From: Heterocephalus glaber
Lineage: Eukaryota > Chordata > Mammalia > Rodentia > Bathyergidae
Assembly: GCF_000247695.1 (NCBI RefSeq)
Contig: NW_004624742.1
Location: 8,859,331-8,923,330, forward strand
DNA: 64,000 bases
Direction: 5' to 3'
Shown here: piece after piece, positions 33,237 through 45,716 of the stretch
How positions within the stretch are numbered: the first letter of the stretch is position 1
Layout of the letters: each line of letters opens with the position of its first letter
Notes under the pieces: generated by a model
Seen by the model: the letters and a program-made list of their open reading frames with translations, nothing else
Told to the model about the DNA's origin: nothing
The model's database searches: none
Program-made: the position numbers and the translations under genes

Positions 33237-34520
33237 AAAAAGGAAAGAAATGAATAAAAGAAAGAAAACATGGTTCAAGATAATTGGTAGAAATATAAAC
33301 TACTATCAAGGAAATCAATTTTACTGACACAAGTGAACAAATGATAATAGATAATTTTAAGTTCATTGTGGCTGAAGAATTATAAGATCATTTTATAGAC
33401 ACATCTTAGTTTTATCAACTCTTCCAAAGTATGAGCTTGGGTAAGACTGCAATTTAATAAGAAATTGTACAAAAAAGATAAAAATAAAAACTAACATTAG
33501 TGAGGTTCAAAACTGACTTGTTTGGGAAATAAAAGTGAGATAGTGTGGGAGACTTGTGGTAAGAATTGTAGTATACAGGTTCAGTTGTGTGTGGAGGAAT
33601 GACAAACATCCTGTAAAGAATTAGCCATAGGACCAGGCCTCACATGCTAGGACAGCACTCTTCCCATGAGCTACATCCCGACCCAGGAAAGAAACCAGGT
33701 GGGCAGTCACTGTTAAACTTAGGATAAAATCATTTGTTAAAGAGGTGAGCAGAATCAAATATAGTGTTGTGGAAGGATAGAAGATAAAATAAAGAGTTTC
33801 TCTTTATAGAAGATAAAATAAAGATTTTTTTCATATAATTTCATACTAGCCCTTTGGGGTATTTATAATACATTTTTCAAATGAGAAAATAGATTCAAAG
33901 GAGAAATAAGACTTCCTAAGTCACAAAAGTTTAGAATCCAAATTCTGCTCCTGGCTTGGTTTAGTCTACATGCAATGTCTCCTTTCAATAAAAAAGCACA
34001 TTTTTAATCACTACACACCCAAACAATACAGATACGAAGAGGGTACCTGTGGGTTCGTCTCTTCAGCACACCTTTTTTAGGAGACTAATTGCTGCCATTT
34101 ACACTTGTTTTATCCCTCTGATTACTGGACTACTGGAGGGGGAAAATTAGTCATTTCTAGCAAATAATAGTACTCTAACCACAGTTTTTATCTAAGGTGA
34201 GGATACGGTCCAAGTAATGTCAGTTTGAGTATTTCTCTAGGCTTTTTCAACTTAGAGGTAGAAAGGTAGGTTGACCTTTGAAGTCACCGAGCCAAAAGGT
34301 TGTATAGGTGGGCCTGCTTGTGGCCATGGAGAAAGACTATCTGTAGATGGGGAAAAAAATGAAGCAAGCCAACTGTGAGATGAAAAGTCACAGGGCTCCT
34401 AGAATGATTATGCCTAGTGCATCAGCTCCACTTTAGATAAGCTGAAACATATAAAAGGCTTTCCTGTCTCTAACCCCAAGTCTTTTATGATCCATCTCTC
34501 ACACTGCCATTTTGGGTGCT

Positions 34521-34891
34521 TTTGCATTACTGTATCAAAATGCGGAGATTATCAACTTTAAAAGGAAAGGTTTATTTTAATCTCACAGTTACAGAAGTTC
34601 CAGCCCAGGATCAGCTGACCCCTTTGCTTTTGGGTCTGTGATGAGGCAGTAATTTATGATGGGGATGCATGGCAGAGGAAACGGGTCACCTCATAGTGGC
34701 TGGAAGCAAAAGAGTGGAAGAGACTGGTGCTCCACAGTCCTCTTCAAGGGCACACCCACCGTGATCTAAAACCTCTCACTAGATTCTACCTCTTAGAGGT
34801 TCCACCACCCACCAATGTCGCCAGTCTGCGGACCAAGACTATCAGCAGACGGGCCTTTGAAGAGGCATTTTAGATCCAAACTATAGTACGC
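34521..34891 (-). mobile_element. MaLR-related solo LTR
   Basis: Reversed LTR: 'aaaggtttattttaatctcac', 'caagggcacacccaccgtg', 'ctctcactagattctacctc', 'attttagatccaaactatag'. Confidence 0.65.
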
Positions 34892-34904
34892 TGGAGAGTT
34901 CTAG

Positions 34905-35110
34905 AATGCAAATCAGATTTTGCAACTCTTTCCAACATGGCTCCTCATTATCTCCCACAGAAAGTCTAATCCGTTTAAACGATACACAAGGCTCTTTGTG
35001 ATCTAGTTTTAAGTTTTCAGTACTGAAAAATTCAAGAGGGTGTATTTCAAATAAGCCTGAATATATGACCAAAAAAGGCATATTTATTTTAATGGAGCAA
35101 GGCCTAAGTT
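34905..35110 (+). repeat. Possible L2 fragment
   Basis: 'ccaacatggctcctcattatc' and 'aaggctctttgtgatctag' fit L2 wording. Weak. 35111-35968 has nothing recognised. Confidence 0.35.
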
Positions 35111-35968
35111 TTCAGGCTCTCATGTAATCCTTAGAACTGCTGTTGCTTTCTTAACCTGTTCTTAACATTTTCTCTAAGAGATTTTGCCTAATGTCAAACT
35201 CATATACCAAACTTCTTTAAATGAGTTTATCCCTCTATATCAGCATCAGTTTGAAAATCCTAGAGAGATTTATTTTTCAGCTCCTCCTTACCTATTCTCT
35301 GAACTAGTTAAGAGGTTTATATTTGATCCAACATATCCTACCTTACTTGCAATTGGATTCTCCTTGTCTGTTCTGTAAAAAAATAGAGTAAGCACCGCAG
35401 ACTAGACCTGGATATTTCTGGTTATAAACAACTTGTATCCTCCTTTCGCTACACAGTGTAAAAGAAACTAATCTTTCCTAGCTGTTCACTAGTTGAGCCC
35501 TGAAGTCCTTTAGTTTGCATTTGGGAGCAAGGTGAATTATTCTCTTAGCTGTGAATAGCTTAGCCGCTAGCATCTTTAAAAACAGCCTGAGATCACAGCC
35601 TCAAAATCTAGAAGCACATTTAAAAATGTGGTATGTTACACTTTCAGAGTAGGAAATTTGACAACCTCACATGTCAGTTCATTTTAATGATTAATAAGTC
35701 TGCTGTCCAAAAACTTTGCCATTAATGGCGTGATTTCCTGATGCAGGTTAAGCCTGTTTCATCTTGTTTTGACATCTCAGTCCATGGCCACTATTGCTCA
35801 TTGTCCTGTTACCAAGGGGCATTTCCTTCATCCTTTCTGTAATTCTATCTTCTAATCTTAAAAAATGAAAAAACACCTTTGTACTCATCTTTACATTCTC
35901 ATGTCACTTAGGTTCTAAGACCTCCATATTTCTCTCAAAGTAGTGGCTGTCACAATTAGAAGCTGTTG

Positions 35969-36124
35969 GCCAGGTATGGTGGTGTATGCCTGTAATCCCA
36001 GCACTTGGGAGGCTGAGGCAGGAGGATTGCTGAGAGTTTGAGGCCAGCCTAGGCCACATAGTGAGTTCAAGGACAGCCTGAACTACATAGCGAAACCCTG
36101 TCTCAAAAAAACAAAAAACAAAAA
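35969..36124 (+). repeat. B1 SINE, well preserved
   Basis: 'ggccaggtatggtggtgtatg', 'cccagcacttgggaggctg', the two duplicated arms 'gaggccagcctaggccac' and 'aaggacagcctgaactac', and an AC-rich tail. Target duplication 'acaattagaagctgt' / 'acaattagaagttgt'. Confidence 0.9.
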
Positions 36125-36379
36125 ACAATTAGAAGTTGTCATAGAATGGGTTTCACTACCACTGAACACATGGGGAAGCACATTTGATGGTCCTTACACT
36201 CTAGTTTCCAGTTTTACAAGCTAGAAAAAAGTGCAGTGGTAATTATTTATGTTGACCTTACATCTTTTGCTGGCTTCCATTTAAATAACTACAGTTCTTA
36301 TCTTACCTCCTTTCCTTCCCTTCCCGTTCCCTTTTTTCTCTCCTCTCCCTTTTCCTCCCATCCCCTCCCCTCTTTTTCA

Positions 36380-36544
36380 TAGTACTGTGGATTGAACCCA
36401 GAACCCAGGGCGCTCACACTGAGACACACCTCTAGCCCTTTTAAAATTTTAAGACAGGTTCTCCCTGCCAGGCTCAAATTTTTGATCCTCTTATGTCAGC
36501 CTCTCAGAGTGCTGGGATTATAGGCATGAACCACTACAGCTGGC
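36380..36544 (-). repeat. B4-like SINE (ID plus B1)
   Basis: 'catagtactgtggattgaacc', then 'cagagtgctgggattatagg'. Preceded by a pyrimidine-rich tract (36310-36378). 36545-37426 has nothing recognised. Confidence 0.65.
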
Positions 36545-37426
36545 ATTACTTTTCTTTTTGATGTTTTGGTTTGTTGTTTTGTGTCATTCCTGCCACCATT
36601 CGATACTGTATTCTTTGCTTCTACACTTCTCTAATTGTCTAAGGTCATGTTGAATTCCAGCACAGCCTTATGGAAAACAGCTACCAGAGACGTTTGGGAG
36701 TGTTACTCCATCTCTTCACACAGGTCCTTCACAGTAGGCCCTCGACAGTTTACTTATGTCCCAGAAATATCAGTGGGAAAATGTAAGGGAACGAATTTCA
36801 CCCACATAGCAACAGACTAAATAAATATCTAGGCATAATTTTAAGAAGAAATGAAAGATTCATACAAAGAGAAATTAAAAAATCACTAGCTAAGATGAGT
36901 TTTTCACAGCTTTTGTAGGTGAGGACTTAGCAGTCACCCTGAAGGCATTATAGTAAGTGAAATAAATGAATGCTTGAGCCTGACAGCTTATGCTCCTACT
37001 GCTTATGGGCCTACTGCTGGGATGCCACAGCCACTTCATGACTGTCAGCTTTCTAAATATACAGAGTCACAAACACTGGGAAAGGGTCACATCACCTGCA
37101 ACTTCAGTGAAAGTGGAAATGCTGGTTACAGTTAACATTTGGACAGGCTGCTAAGCTTCCTGTAGGCCATGGGTTATAGTTTCATTTTATGACACAATAT
37201 AGGTGTTTTGGTTCAATGATTAAAAATCATTATGAGGAAAAAAAATCATGAGATCTTATCAGTAGATTTTTAATTGTGATTATTGATAGGTTTTTCAATG
37301 TGATTAAGGCCAATAAACATTTTGCTTTGAAAATTAAATTTTATGTAGCAAATTAGACAGTTAAACTTCAAAATGGCTAACTCTGAAAACTAATATATCA
37401 CTTTCACTTGGCTTATTATTTGTTTT

Positions 37427-37506
37427 TTTCCAGTACTGGAGATCTTTTTTTCAATACTGAGCTAAAGGACCTTCACACTGAGCTACACTACCTGAATGTC
37501 TGTCTG

Positions 37507-37566
<60 letters not shown>

Positions 37567-37668
37567 TCCTTTTCATAGCGTCTCATTAAGTTGCCAAGTT
37601 TCCCAGGCTGGACTCAAACTTACGGTCCTTCTGTTTCAGCTCCCCATGTACACTATCACATCCAGCGT
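37427..37668 (-). repeat. B4-like SINE split by a (CTTT)n tract
   Basis: ID-like part ('ccagtactggagatc', 'cacactgagctacac'), then a (CTTT)n tract at about 37500-37571 (17 or so units), then reverse B1 ('attaagttgccaagtttcc', 'tgtacactatcacatcc'). Confidence 0.7.
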
Positions 37669-37852
37669 TTTTTTTTTTTTTTTTGAGAAAAATAAAAATT
37701 TCTTCTATCCTGGACACCTAAGGCATGAGGTTTTTTGAGGCAGTATACATTATAGTAGTCAAAAAATTTAAAATACAATTATTTTAGATGAAAAATTTTT
37801 TGAAGTTGTTATATGTATATATCACTGTCTCTGAGCAAAATATTCAAAGCAG

Positions 37853-37938
37853 ACTTTTTTTTTTGGTACCGGGGATTGAACTCAGGTCCTTGTGCTTGTA
37901 AGGCAGGCAACAGAACCACTGAGCTAAATTCCTGGCCC
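37853..37938 (-). repeat. Young tRNA-derived SINE
   Basis: 'ggtaccggggattgaactcag', 'gtaaggcaggcaacagaacc', 'actgagctaaattcctggcc'. Target duplication 'aaagcagacttttt' on both sides. Confidence 0.9.
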
Positions 37939-37984
37939 CTAAAGCAGACTTTTTACTTGATTTCACACATTCAAAAGAAAGAGG

Positions 37985-38090
37985 GAATAACAAGCTTTCT
38001 ATCCAAATTCTGACTCTGTCATTTAACAGCTGTGCACTTTGGGCAAGTCAATAAATCTCTCTGAGCCTTGGATTACATTCAACCTGAGCT
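37985..38090 (+). repeat. MIR SINE fragment
   Basis: 'ctgactctgtcatttaacagc', 'ctttgggcaagtcaataaat', 'ctctctgagccttgg'. Confidence 0.65.
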
Positions 38091-38214
38091 ACACATTTTG
38101 GCAGATTGTTGAGCATACATGGGAGAGAAAATCAAAGCATGGATTATACACTATTAAATACAGCAGTATTGTTGCAAAGTCAGTTTGTGATTCAAAAGAG
38201 AAAGAGAACTAATA

Positions 38215-38345
38215 TTTTTTTGAGTGATGATTATGTGCCAGGTACTTCACAATTTTTTCTCATTATTATTATTATTTTTCTAATTTTACATTGAGATATT
38301 AAAACTCAGAGAAGTTAAACAATGTACTCTTACTAAGCAATGATG
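38215..38345 (-). repeat. MIR SINE fragment
   Basis: 'gagtgatgattatgtgccagg', 'cattattattattattttt', 'actcagagaagttaaacaatg' is MIR in reverse, with a short (ATT)n. Confidence 0.6.
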
Positions 38346-38744
38346 AGAGAATGAGAATTAAGTGGCTCATTTTGTAGTGTTTCCTACCAGACTCCCACAG
38401 TCTGAGCTGCATTGTAACCATTAGTGAACTGTCCCCTATGCTAAGTAGCCTTTGGGTACAGTAACTATATTTTCTGAATTGAAAAGTAAGAGAAAACATG
38501 AGAAAACTGTATGACTCCATTATTTTTAAAATCTAATATGTCTGGAAGACATGTAAGTGAAGAGCAGAATGCTGGTGTCTTAAATGACCCTTGGTTGCAG
38601 TGCATTTTGAATTTTTCCAGCTGCTCTTCACACCTCAACTCTCCCCTTGTTGTCAGATTAGCAATGGTTGTTTCTAGCTGCTGTGAGCCTAGTGGTTAAC
38701 TACTTTTCCTCATAGCACAGCCAGTCGTCTTGAGGTCTTGAGTG

Positions 38745-38955
38745 TCTGGAGCCAGGATGTTTGGGTAGAAATCTCACATCTGCCATGGGAGAGCCACGTA
38801 GCCTTGGGCAATTTACTTCGCTTTTCTCTTTGGTTTCCTCTTGTATGAAATGGGAGATAATAGCAGCTCCTACCTTATGAAGTTGTCAGTGAAATAAAAA
38901 TGCTTAAAACAATGCCACAAAAGTACGTGCTCAATAAGTATTTGTTATTGTCATT
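38745..38955 (+). repeat. MIR SINE
   Basis: 'cgtagccttgggcaatttac', 'gaaatgggagataatagcag', 'acgtgctcaataagtatttg'. Well ordered. Between 38956 and 41245 I see only weak MIR-like pieces (about 40735-40780 and 40910-41060) and no gene. Confidence 0.7.
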
Positions 38956-41245
38956 CTCATTTGTTATTTTAAATCTGCTAAGGACGTGGAAACTAGACAG
39001 TCAAGCTTGTTTGAACTCTAAATAAGATAAAATTAAGTGATCTTTGAATTCCTAGCCAAAAGGCCTGTCAATAAAGTGTTTGAGCATTAGTGCAGCTGTC
39101 TGATCCAGGCAGGAAAAAGCTTTACTGAGGCATCATTCTGTTACCAAGAGCTGTTTTACCTGACCCACTCCCCTGATTAACAGAATCTTGACTCCTATTA
39201 TGGGTCTAGACAGAGGATTTTAATGTTATAAAAAGTACTCTTTAACTCAAGTTTTTATAATTATGACAAAAAATGAAAATAGCTCAGCATGAAATGTAAG
39301 CATATGGTTTACAAGTAGTTACATTAAACAAATGTTGCTCAGAAAACATTTTGGATAATGTTTATTTCTTTCTGACAATGATCTCCAATGCTCTTTTTCT
39401 GGAACTCGGTGACACCTTAGTCAGGAATGGCTAAAGGAAATGTTCTTGTGCCCATTCTGTTTTGTTCCTATTTCATCATCCTGGTTTTCACAAGCTTTAG
39501 CATTTTTACTGTATTAGCTCTAGTTGTCCTTCCTCCTTGTCCGTAGCAGACCAACGTAATGCTAAAACCTTCGGGGCACTGTCTGCCTTGGACTAATTCT
39601 GAAACAATGTCTTCTGTCTCTGATATGGAAGTTATGAGTGGAGATTATGATGCCTAGCATATGACAGTTAATAAATATTCACTCACTTATGAAAATATTC
39701 ATTAAATGACTTAATGATTACTTTGGTTTTCAGTGGGAAGGAAATAATATACACAATCTAGAAAAACTCCTGAACTGCACAGGAATCATTGACTTTTAAA
39801 CTGCTGTGTTTCCTGTGCCATGTGACCAGATGTTTTCCTGACTCTTCCAGCCAGGACCTGTATTGTTTGATGCATACACAAATTCATAACACACAAAGTC
39901 ATATACAAGTATATTCAAACTGTGGTCCTTGTTCTGGTAGGTCAGAGATCTTTCTGCTTGGTTTAACTGGATAGGTAACATTGCTAAATAATACATTGCA
40001 GGCTGGAGAGCAGCCGACGGAGTTGTTAAACACATTAAGAGCTATTTAAGTTGAAGTACTCATTTTGTGAAACCCTGAACTCTTTATTTGTCTATGGTCA
40101 ATCTTTTTTAGGCTAGTGTTATTTCACAGAGCCTTAAATTTATAAGCATCAAATGCACAAATAGTGATGTCATTTTGATTAAATTTTCTGTACTAGGGAT
40201 TACAGTGTGCTTCCAGACATCTGATAAAGTATAAGAAAAAGGTACAGTTATAGAATAAGTAACCTAAAGAGAAAACAAAGTAAATTTAAAACAAGTTCAA
40301 AGATTTGCTGCGAATGAAAAAACAATTAAAAATTAGTTGCTCCATCTAGTGGTGAACAGTTATATGATTTTAGTGATGAGATTTAAATTTTTCATATTGA
40401 AGATTTTATTCAAAAATTTTTTCTGATAAGTAGAAAAAGTATTAAATAGACTTACTACTATCATGTGTCATTTAATATTACCAGAAAATGATTCCCATAT
40501 AAACATATCACTAATCTAAATAGATTTCACTACTCAATGAATCTGAATAGAATTAAGGACCTATCTATAACACAAATTTCAAATAATTCTTATTTAATCA
40601 GTCTAAGACCAAACCTCAACATTGATCTATATCTATATCTGTATAACTAATGCATATCTTCATGTCATCCTGAAAACACAGGAAAGTTTCGGCCTCGTCT
40701 GAGCTAGTAGGAAGTGTTCATAGGAGATTGGCTGTTCTGCAGTTAAGAGCATGGGCTTTTGGACTCAGACTTTTCTAAGGCCTAAGAAATGCTCTGAGTT
40801 GTGTGTAAAATACCAACCTTGTTGACGGATTTAAGAATCAAGATTACATGTTTACCTAAATGTAATAAATTGCTGTGGTTAGCCATGAGCTGTAGGACAG
40901 GCTACTGGGGTTCACATTCTAGAAAGTATCTTTCAACTCTGTATCCTTTATATATTGACTTCTTTTTTTGTCAAATGAAAACAGTACTGTTTCACAGAGT
41001 TGTGAAGTTGAGTAGCACACAGAAAGCACTCAGAACTGGCAAAGAATAAGTACTTCCTAAAAATTTCCTTGCCTCATTACTGACTGTTGTGTACTTGTGT
41101 ATTTTTTGGTGTTAACTTGGTGTATAACTGAATGATGTCTAAGTTGTCAATTTGGGAAGGCATTGAGAATCTCTTGCTTTCTTGATTCAGTGAAATGGTC
41201 CCCTTCTGGAAAGGACTCTATTATAATATTTGAAGAGTAATAGCA

Positions 41246-41405
41246 CAAGGTGTGGTGGCACATACCTGTAATCCAACCACTTGGCTTGCATGTTCAAGCC
41301 CAACCTGGGCCACTTAGCAAGAACCTATCACAAAAGAAAACAAAACAAATGCACTGGGAATGTAGTTTAGGGAAAAGTACCTGGGTTCAATCACCATTAT
41401 GGCAA
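41246..41405 (+). repeat. B4-like SINE (B1 plus ID)
   Basis: 'ggtgtggtggcacatacctg', 'aacctgggccacttagcaag', then 'cactgggaatgtagtttag', 'ctgggttcaatcaccatt'. Confidence 0.65.
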
Positions 41406-41406
41406 G

Positions 41407-41497
41407 AAATATAAATGAAATAAAATAAAATAAAGTGTAATAGTAACCTAAATATAAATGAAATGAAATAAAATAAAGTGTAATAGTAACCTAAATC
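41407..41497 (+). repeat. Two-unit tandem repeat of about 43 bp
   Basis: The unit runs from 'aaatataaatgaaat' through 'aataaagtgtaatagtaacct' and occurs twice in direct succession next to the SINE tail. Probably a replication-slippage duplication. Confidence 0.8.
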
Positions 41498-41849
41498 CTA
41501 AATCCTGTAACATTTCTAGGGTCAGTCATTCACTTTCCAAATTTGGCCTTCTTTCTAAGAAGATTAGAACTCAACTGGAAAACAGATTTTGTGCTTGCTT
41601 CTGAGTGTGCACCAAATCTGATAATCTTCCCCTCAGAACCTCAACATGGTTTGACTTTATTCTTTACTGACAGCAAAGTTTGATCAAAGTTGAAGAACAA
41701 ATCCCATATGTCTACTTACATCTGTATTCTAAGTAAAAAGCACCCTGGACTGACTACATTTTTCATAGTCCTTGGAAGGATGTCTGTCACGAAAAGTCTT
41801 CCCTTTTTAAAAGATCTAATTGCAGATTCCCTTAAACATGTCTGAGAGT

Positions 41850-42178
41850 GCTTTAAAGTATGGGCTATAGAGCCAGAGAGCCTATTTTTTCTTTTGGTAC
41901 CAGGGATCTAACTTGGGTCCTTGTGCTTGCGAGGCAAGCGGCGGAACCACTGAGCTGAATCCCTGGCCCTGAGAGAGCCTCATTTTAAATCTTAGCTCCA
42001 CCAATTAATAGTTGAATAACATTTAGGTAGTGACCTCTGTGAGCTCTCGCTTATTCATTTGCAAAAGAGAAACAAAAGAACCTGTCTCAAAAATTACTCA
42101 GTAAATTAAATGGACTAATATGTGTAAAGCACTTAGAATGGTGCCTGGTATGTAATAAGTTTATGTAAGGGTTAGTTG
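41850..42178 (+). repeat. MIR SINE, interrupted by a young SINE
   Basis: 'tatgggctatagagccagag' and, after the insertion, 'ttaaatcttagctccacc' and 'acttagaatggtgcctggta'. A tRNA SINE at 41886-41969 splits it. Confidence 0.7.
41886..41969 (-). repeat. Young tRNA-derived SINE
   Basis: 'ggtaccagggatctaacttgg', 'gcttgcgaggcaagcggcgg', 'cactgagctgaatccctggcc'. The flanking 'agagagcct' is duplicated. Confidence 0.88.
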
Positions 42179-42609
42179 TTACAGGGTTGTTATATGTAGA
42201 TTTTCATTATTATGTGGAGCATGAAGTATTGCGTACAAATCCAACATAGTTTAAGGAGGAGGCTTATTCTTTCACTTTCACCTTTTTTGTGACATTTTCT
42301 TATATTTTTTCTTTTTTGACTCTGGTCTATGAATTTTCTTTGCCTCTTCCCAATCTTTTATTTCCAATTTTTCTTCTTAGATGGTCTAGCTCCCTTTAGA
42401 AAATCTTTGATACAATTTCCTCTAACCCTTTCACTTCTTACCAGAGAATTGCCTGAGGATATGAACTGTTTATTCTTGATATGTTTCTAAAGACTTACAT
42501 GGAGCTAGATCCACAGTAGATGCTCAGTAGATGCGCATGAATAAAATGTACAGAAAACTGACTTGAACTTGCACCTATAAGATTGATTGCCTCAGAAAAT
42601 ACATAGAAT

Positions 42610-42740
42610 CATAATTATTTTTATTTACTTAGCAGTTATTACATTCCAGGCTCTGTACTAAGGATTTTATACAGTATGATCTGACTTAACGGCATCAACA
42701 GTTTTTGAGGGGTAAATTCTATTAGTTTCTTCAAAAAAAT
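42610..42740 (-). repeat. MIR SINE fragment
   Basis: 'attacattccaggctctgtac', 'aaggattttatacagtatg', 'ctgacttaacggcatcaac'. Confidence 0.5.
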
Positions 42741-42744
42741 TTTT

Positions 42745-43385
42745 TAAATTGACAAAATTATATTTATTTATCATATATGACATTGTTTTGAAATACATAT
42801 ACGTTATGGAATGGCTAAATCAAGCTGATTAACATATGCATTCCTTAACATTATTGTCATTGGGTGTGTGTGTGTACGTGTGTGTTGTGAGAACACTTAA
42901 ACTCTATTCTCAATAACTGCAAGAGTATGATACATTGCTATCAACTATAGGCACTATATTGTACAATAAATCTCTTGAACTTATTCCTCCTAACTAGAAT
43001 TTTGTATTCTTAGACTGACATCACCTCAACTCCTCAGCTCCTGGTGAGACCTATTCTACTCTACTTCTGTGAGCTCAAAGTTTTTATATTCTACATACAA
43101 TGACTGTGTGGTATTTATTCTTTTGTTGTAGATTATTCACTTAACACAATTGTCTCCAGATTCATCTGTGTTGTTGTAAATGACAGGATTTCCTTCTTTT
43201 TAAAGGCTCGGTTATGTTCCACTGTGTATATGTACATTTTCTTTATCTGTTCATTCATTGATGAACACTTAGGTTGATCCCATCTTGGCTATTGTGAATA
43301 TTGTTGCAACGAGTATGCAGATATTTCTTTGAGGCATTGATTTTGTCTCCATTGGATATAGCTAGTACTGGGATTCTTAGACTCC
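42745..43385 (-). mobile_element. Old L1 3' end
   Basis: Reverse-order L1 landmarks: 'attaacatatgcattccttaac', 'gtacaataaatctcttgaac', 'tgtaaatgacaggatttcc', 'gttccactgtgtatatgtac', 'atgaacacttaggttgatcc'. Diverged from the L1 type at 1-673. 43386-44164 shows nothing recognised. Confidence 0.75.
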
Positions 43386-44164
43386 TATTAGTTTTAATTT
43401 AAAAATTAGGAAGTTAAGTTTCAGAAAATATAAATTACTTGGTCAAGGTGTCACTTCTAATGCCAAAGTATCTTTCTCTTAGAAGAGCACATATTGGTTA
43501 TCGAACAGGTCCTTCACCTCTTTTTTTTCCTCTTAATATTTTGAGTATGTGGGGCTATACTTCTTTGGTCTTCTATCTCCTGCAGACAGGTACCTTTTCT
43601 GAATTTCCCTAGAGAACTACACATTTGAGAGTTTGCAAGTTCAACTACAAGAGCCACACAGAATGCAAGATGGGTATGAATTGCATCAGAGGGAGATCTC
43701 ACTTAAATCAGGCCAATTTGCCAGTTAAGGAGCTCAGGAACTGTCGCCCCAAAGTATGCCCTGTCAGAAAAGCAGATCCAACATTGAAGTGTATTCTGAT
43801 TTTTCAATAGTAGCTGGAAATCTTTATATATAACCTCTGAATTCCACATGAATTCCAAATGTCCCCAATTTAAAAAGAATCCTGGATAGGGCACACAAAA
43901 CTGTCCCACGGGCCATATCCCATACAGCCTTTGGGCACCAGTGTGAAGCCTCTTACCTGTGTATTGAATACACCTAACATGCTGTTTTTTCTTGTCTAAA
44001 ACTAAGCCCCAGGCCCAAAGACATGCATAGGTATGGGGAGGGGGCAGTTTTCACAAGCCTAGGGGCTATGTAGACAATGCAAGATTCTTGTACAAAATTC
44101 TAGCATCCTAGTTCTAGCCCTTACTTCTATTCAGTTAGCTTTCTTCTAATCTGCCTAAAGCTAA

Positions 44165-44280
44165 ACCCCAAGCTCTGTGAGGGTAGGGACCTTGTCTGTT
44201 TTATGACAAAGCACCCCTAGGCTCTAGTGCATTGCCTTAATACAAAGTAGGGTTTAGTAAATATCTGTTAATTAACTCAG
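44165..44280 (+). repeat. L2 3' end
   Basis: 'aagctctgtgagggtaggg', 'accttgtctgttttatg', 'gtttagtaaatatctgtta'. Confidence 0.55.
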
Positions 44281-44559
44281 TGTTCCATCTTGTGTGTCAT
44301 GCTGTTATCCCAAATTTAGTATGTATTGCAAATCTAAACAGGTTTCTAAATCAGCTCCCTTCTGAATGTCCCCGTTTTTAGACATGGCATTATTATTTTT
44401 TAGTCACACGGGCTTTGGTGGTTTGAGTTATCTCTGACATCTCTTATGTTTCCCATCCTGTCAGTCACCAAGTCCAGGTGACCCTCTGTGAGTAATGTTG
44501 GTTATAGCCTCTCTGTCCTTCCTTCCCCCACACCCTGTCAGCCCAAGACCCTCTGATTT

Positions 44560-44930
44560 CACACTACTGAGATTATTGCAATAGTTTTCTTACTGCCCCT
44601 CACAAGCCTTGGGCCTTCCTCTCCCTAATGTATTCTGTGTGTCACAGCAAACAAAGGACTTCAGCCCCTTACTAAGAAAAACGTGTAGGGTTTCTCATTG
44701 TTCATTACGAGTCCAGACTTAGATTTAATTGTACACAAGCCAAAAATTATTCACTCCTAACATATCAGTCTTAATTCTTGTTAGGCACCACACAAGTTCC
44801 CTGCTTTAGTCAGACTGGTTCCACTGATAGTTCTTGAAAATGCCAAGCAGGGACTTTCTTTTTGCTTTCTAACTTTCATATTTTCTTAGTATCTTCCAGT
44901 CAAATACTGTACATCTTACCCCAATTTTCT
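44560..44930 (+). repeat. Possible L2 fragment
   Basis: 'gagattattgcaatagttttc' and 'ttactgcccctcacaagcc' are L2-like; the second half is weak. Confidence 0.4.
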
Positions 44931-45089
44931 TTTCTCCACTAGTTTTTTCATTTTTGTTTGTGTTGCTTTCTTTGTGTGTGAAGTGAATGATTTTCTTTTT
45001 CCTTCCTGATATAAATTTTCCTGACCTTCTGGTGTATGCAGTCCATCATGCATATGGGCCATGTTCCATATACTGTTTGGTAGAAAGGG

Positions 45090-45370
45090 AGTACAGTATA
45101 GTAGTCAAACATAGTGCCTGCAGCCAGGCAGCTGACTTCAAGTCCTGACTTCAAATGAATTCAAATCCTACCACTCACTATCTTGGTGACTTTAGGCAAG
45201 TAACTAAATCCCTCTGTGCCTTAATGACCTCACCAATACATCAAATGTGGAAATGATGCCTATCTCACAAGACTCCTGGGCCAGGGATTTAGCTCAGTGG
45301 TTCCCTGCCTGCCTCGCAAGCTCAAGGTCCCAAGTTCGATCCCCAGTACCAAAAACAAACAAAAACACCC

Positions 45371-45412
<42 letters not shown>

Positions 45413-45500
45413 GACTGCTGAGAGAACTGAATGAGTCATTTTGTGTAAAACTGTATTATCTAGGTTTTCAGTAAGTGCATTTTGATGAATGAAATCAAAT
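45090..45500 (+). repeat. MIR SINE, interrupted by a young SINE
   Basis: 'aatcctaccactcactatcttgg' (MIR order), 'ctttaggcaagtaactaaatc', 'gatgcctatctcacaagac'. After the SINE at 45279-45410 it continues 'gagagaactgaatgag'. Confidence 0.65.
45279..45410 (+). repeat. Young tRNA-derived SINE with (AAC)n tail
   Basis: 'gccagggatttagctcagtgg', 'cctgcctcgcaagctcaagg', 'aagttcgatccccagtacc', tail of about 12 AAC units. Target duplication 'aagactcctg' / 'aagactgctg'. Confidence 0.92.
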
Positions 45501-45511
45501 ACTTGGTTTTG

Positions 45512-45716
45512 GAACAGGGTGTGGTGGTGTTTCCAGTAATCATAGCACTCTGAGAGGCTGAGGCAGGGGGATTGTAAGTGTTGAAGTCCAGCTTGGGCAA
45601 CCTAGTAAGATCCTGTCTCAAAATAAAATAAAAAAAGGGGTGGGAAAAAGGGGGTTGGGATGTATCTATCCCAGTACAGAGACCCTGAGTTGAAACCCTG
45701 TTATTGTAAAACAAAC
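45512..45716 (+). repeat. B4-like SINE (B1 plus ID)
   Basis: 'agggtgtggtggtgtttcc', 'gagaggctgaggcaggggg', 'cctgtctcaaaataaaat', then 'ggttgggatgtatctatccc', 'gagttgaaaccctgtta'. From 45717 to 47465 nothing is recognised. Confidence 0.7.

Noticed and set aside
45376..45410. Short direct repeats as a CRISPR-like array
   Set aside because: They are AAC trinucleotides in a SINE tail. No spacer-repeat structure exists anywhere in the window.
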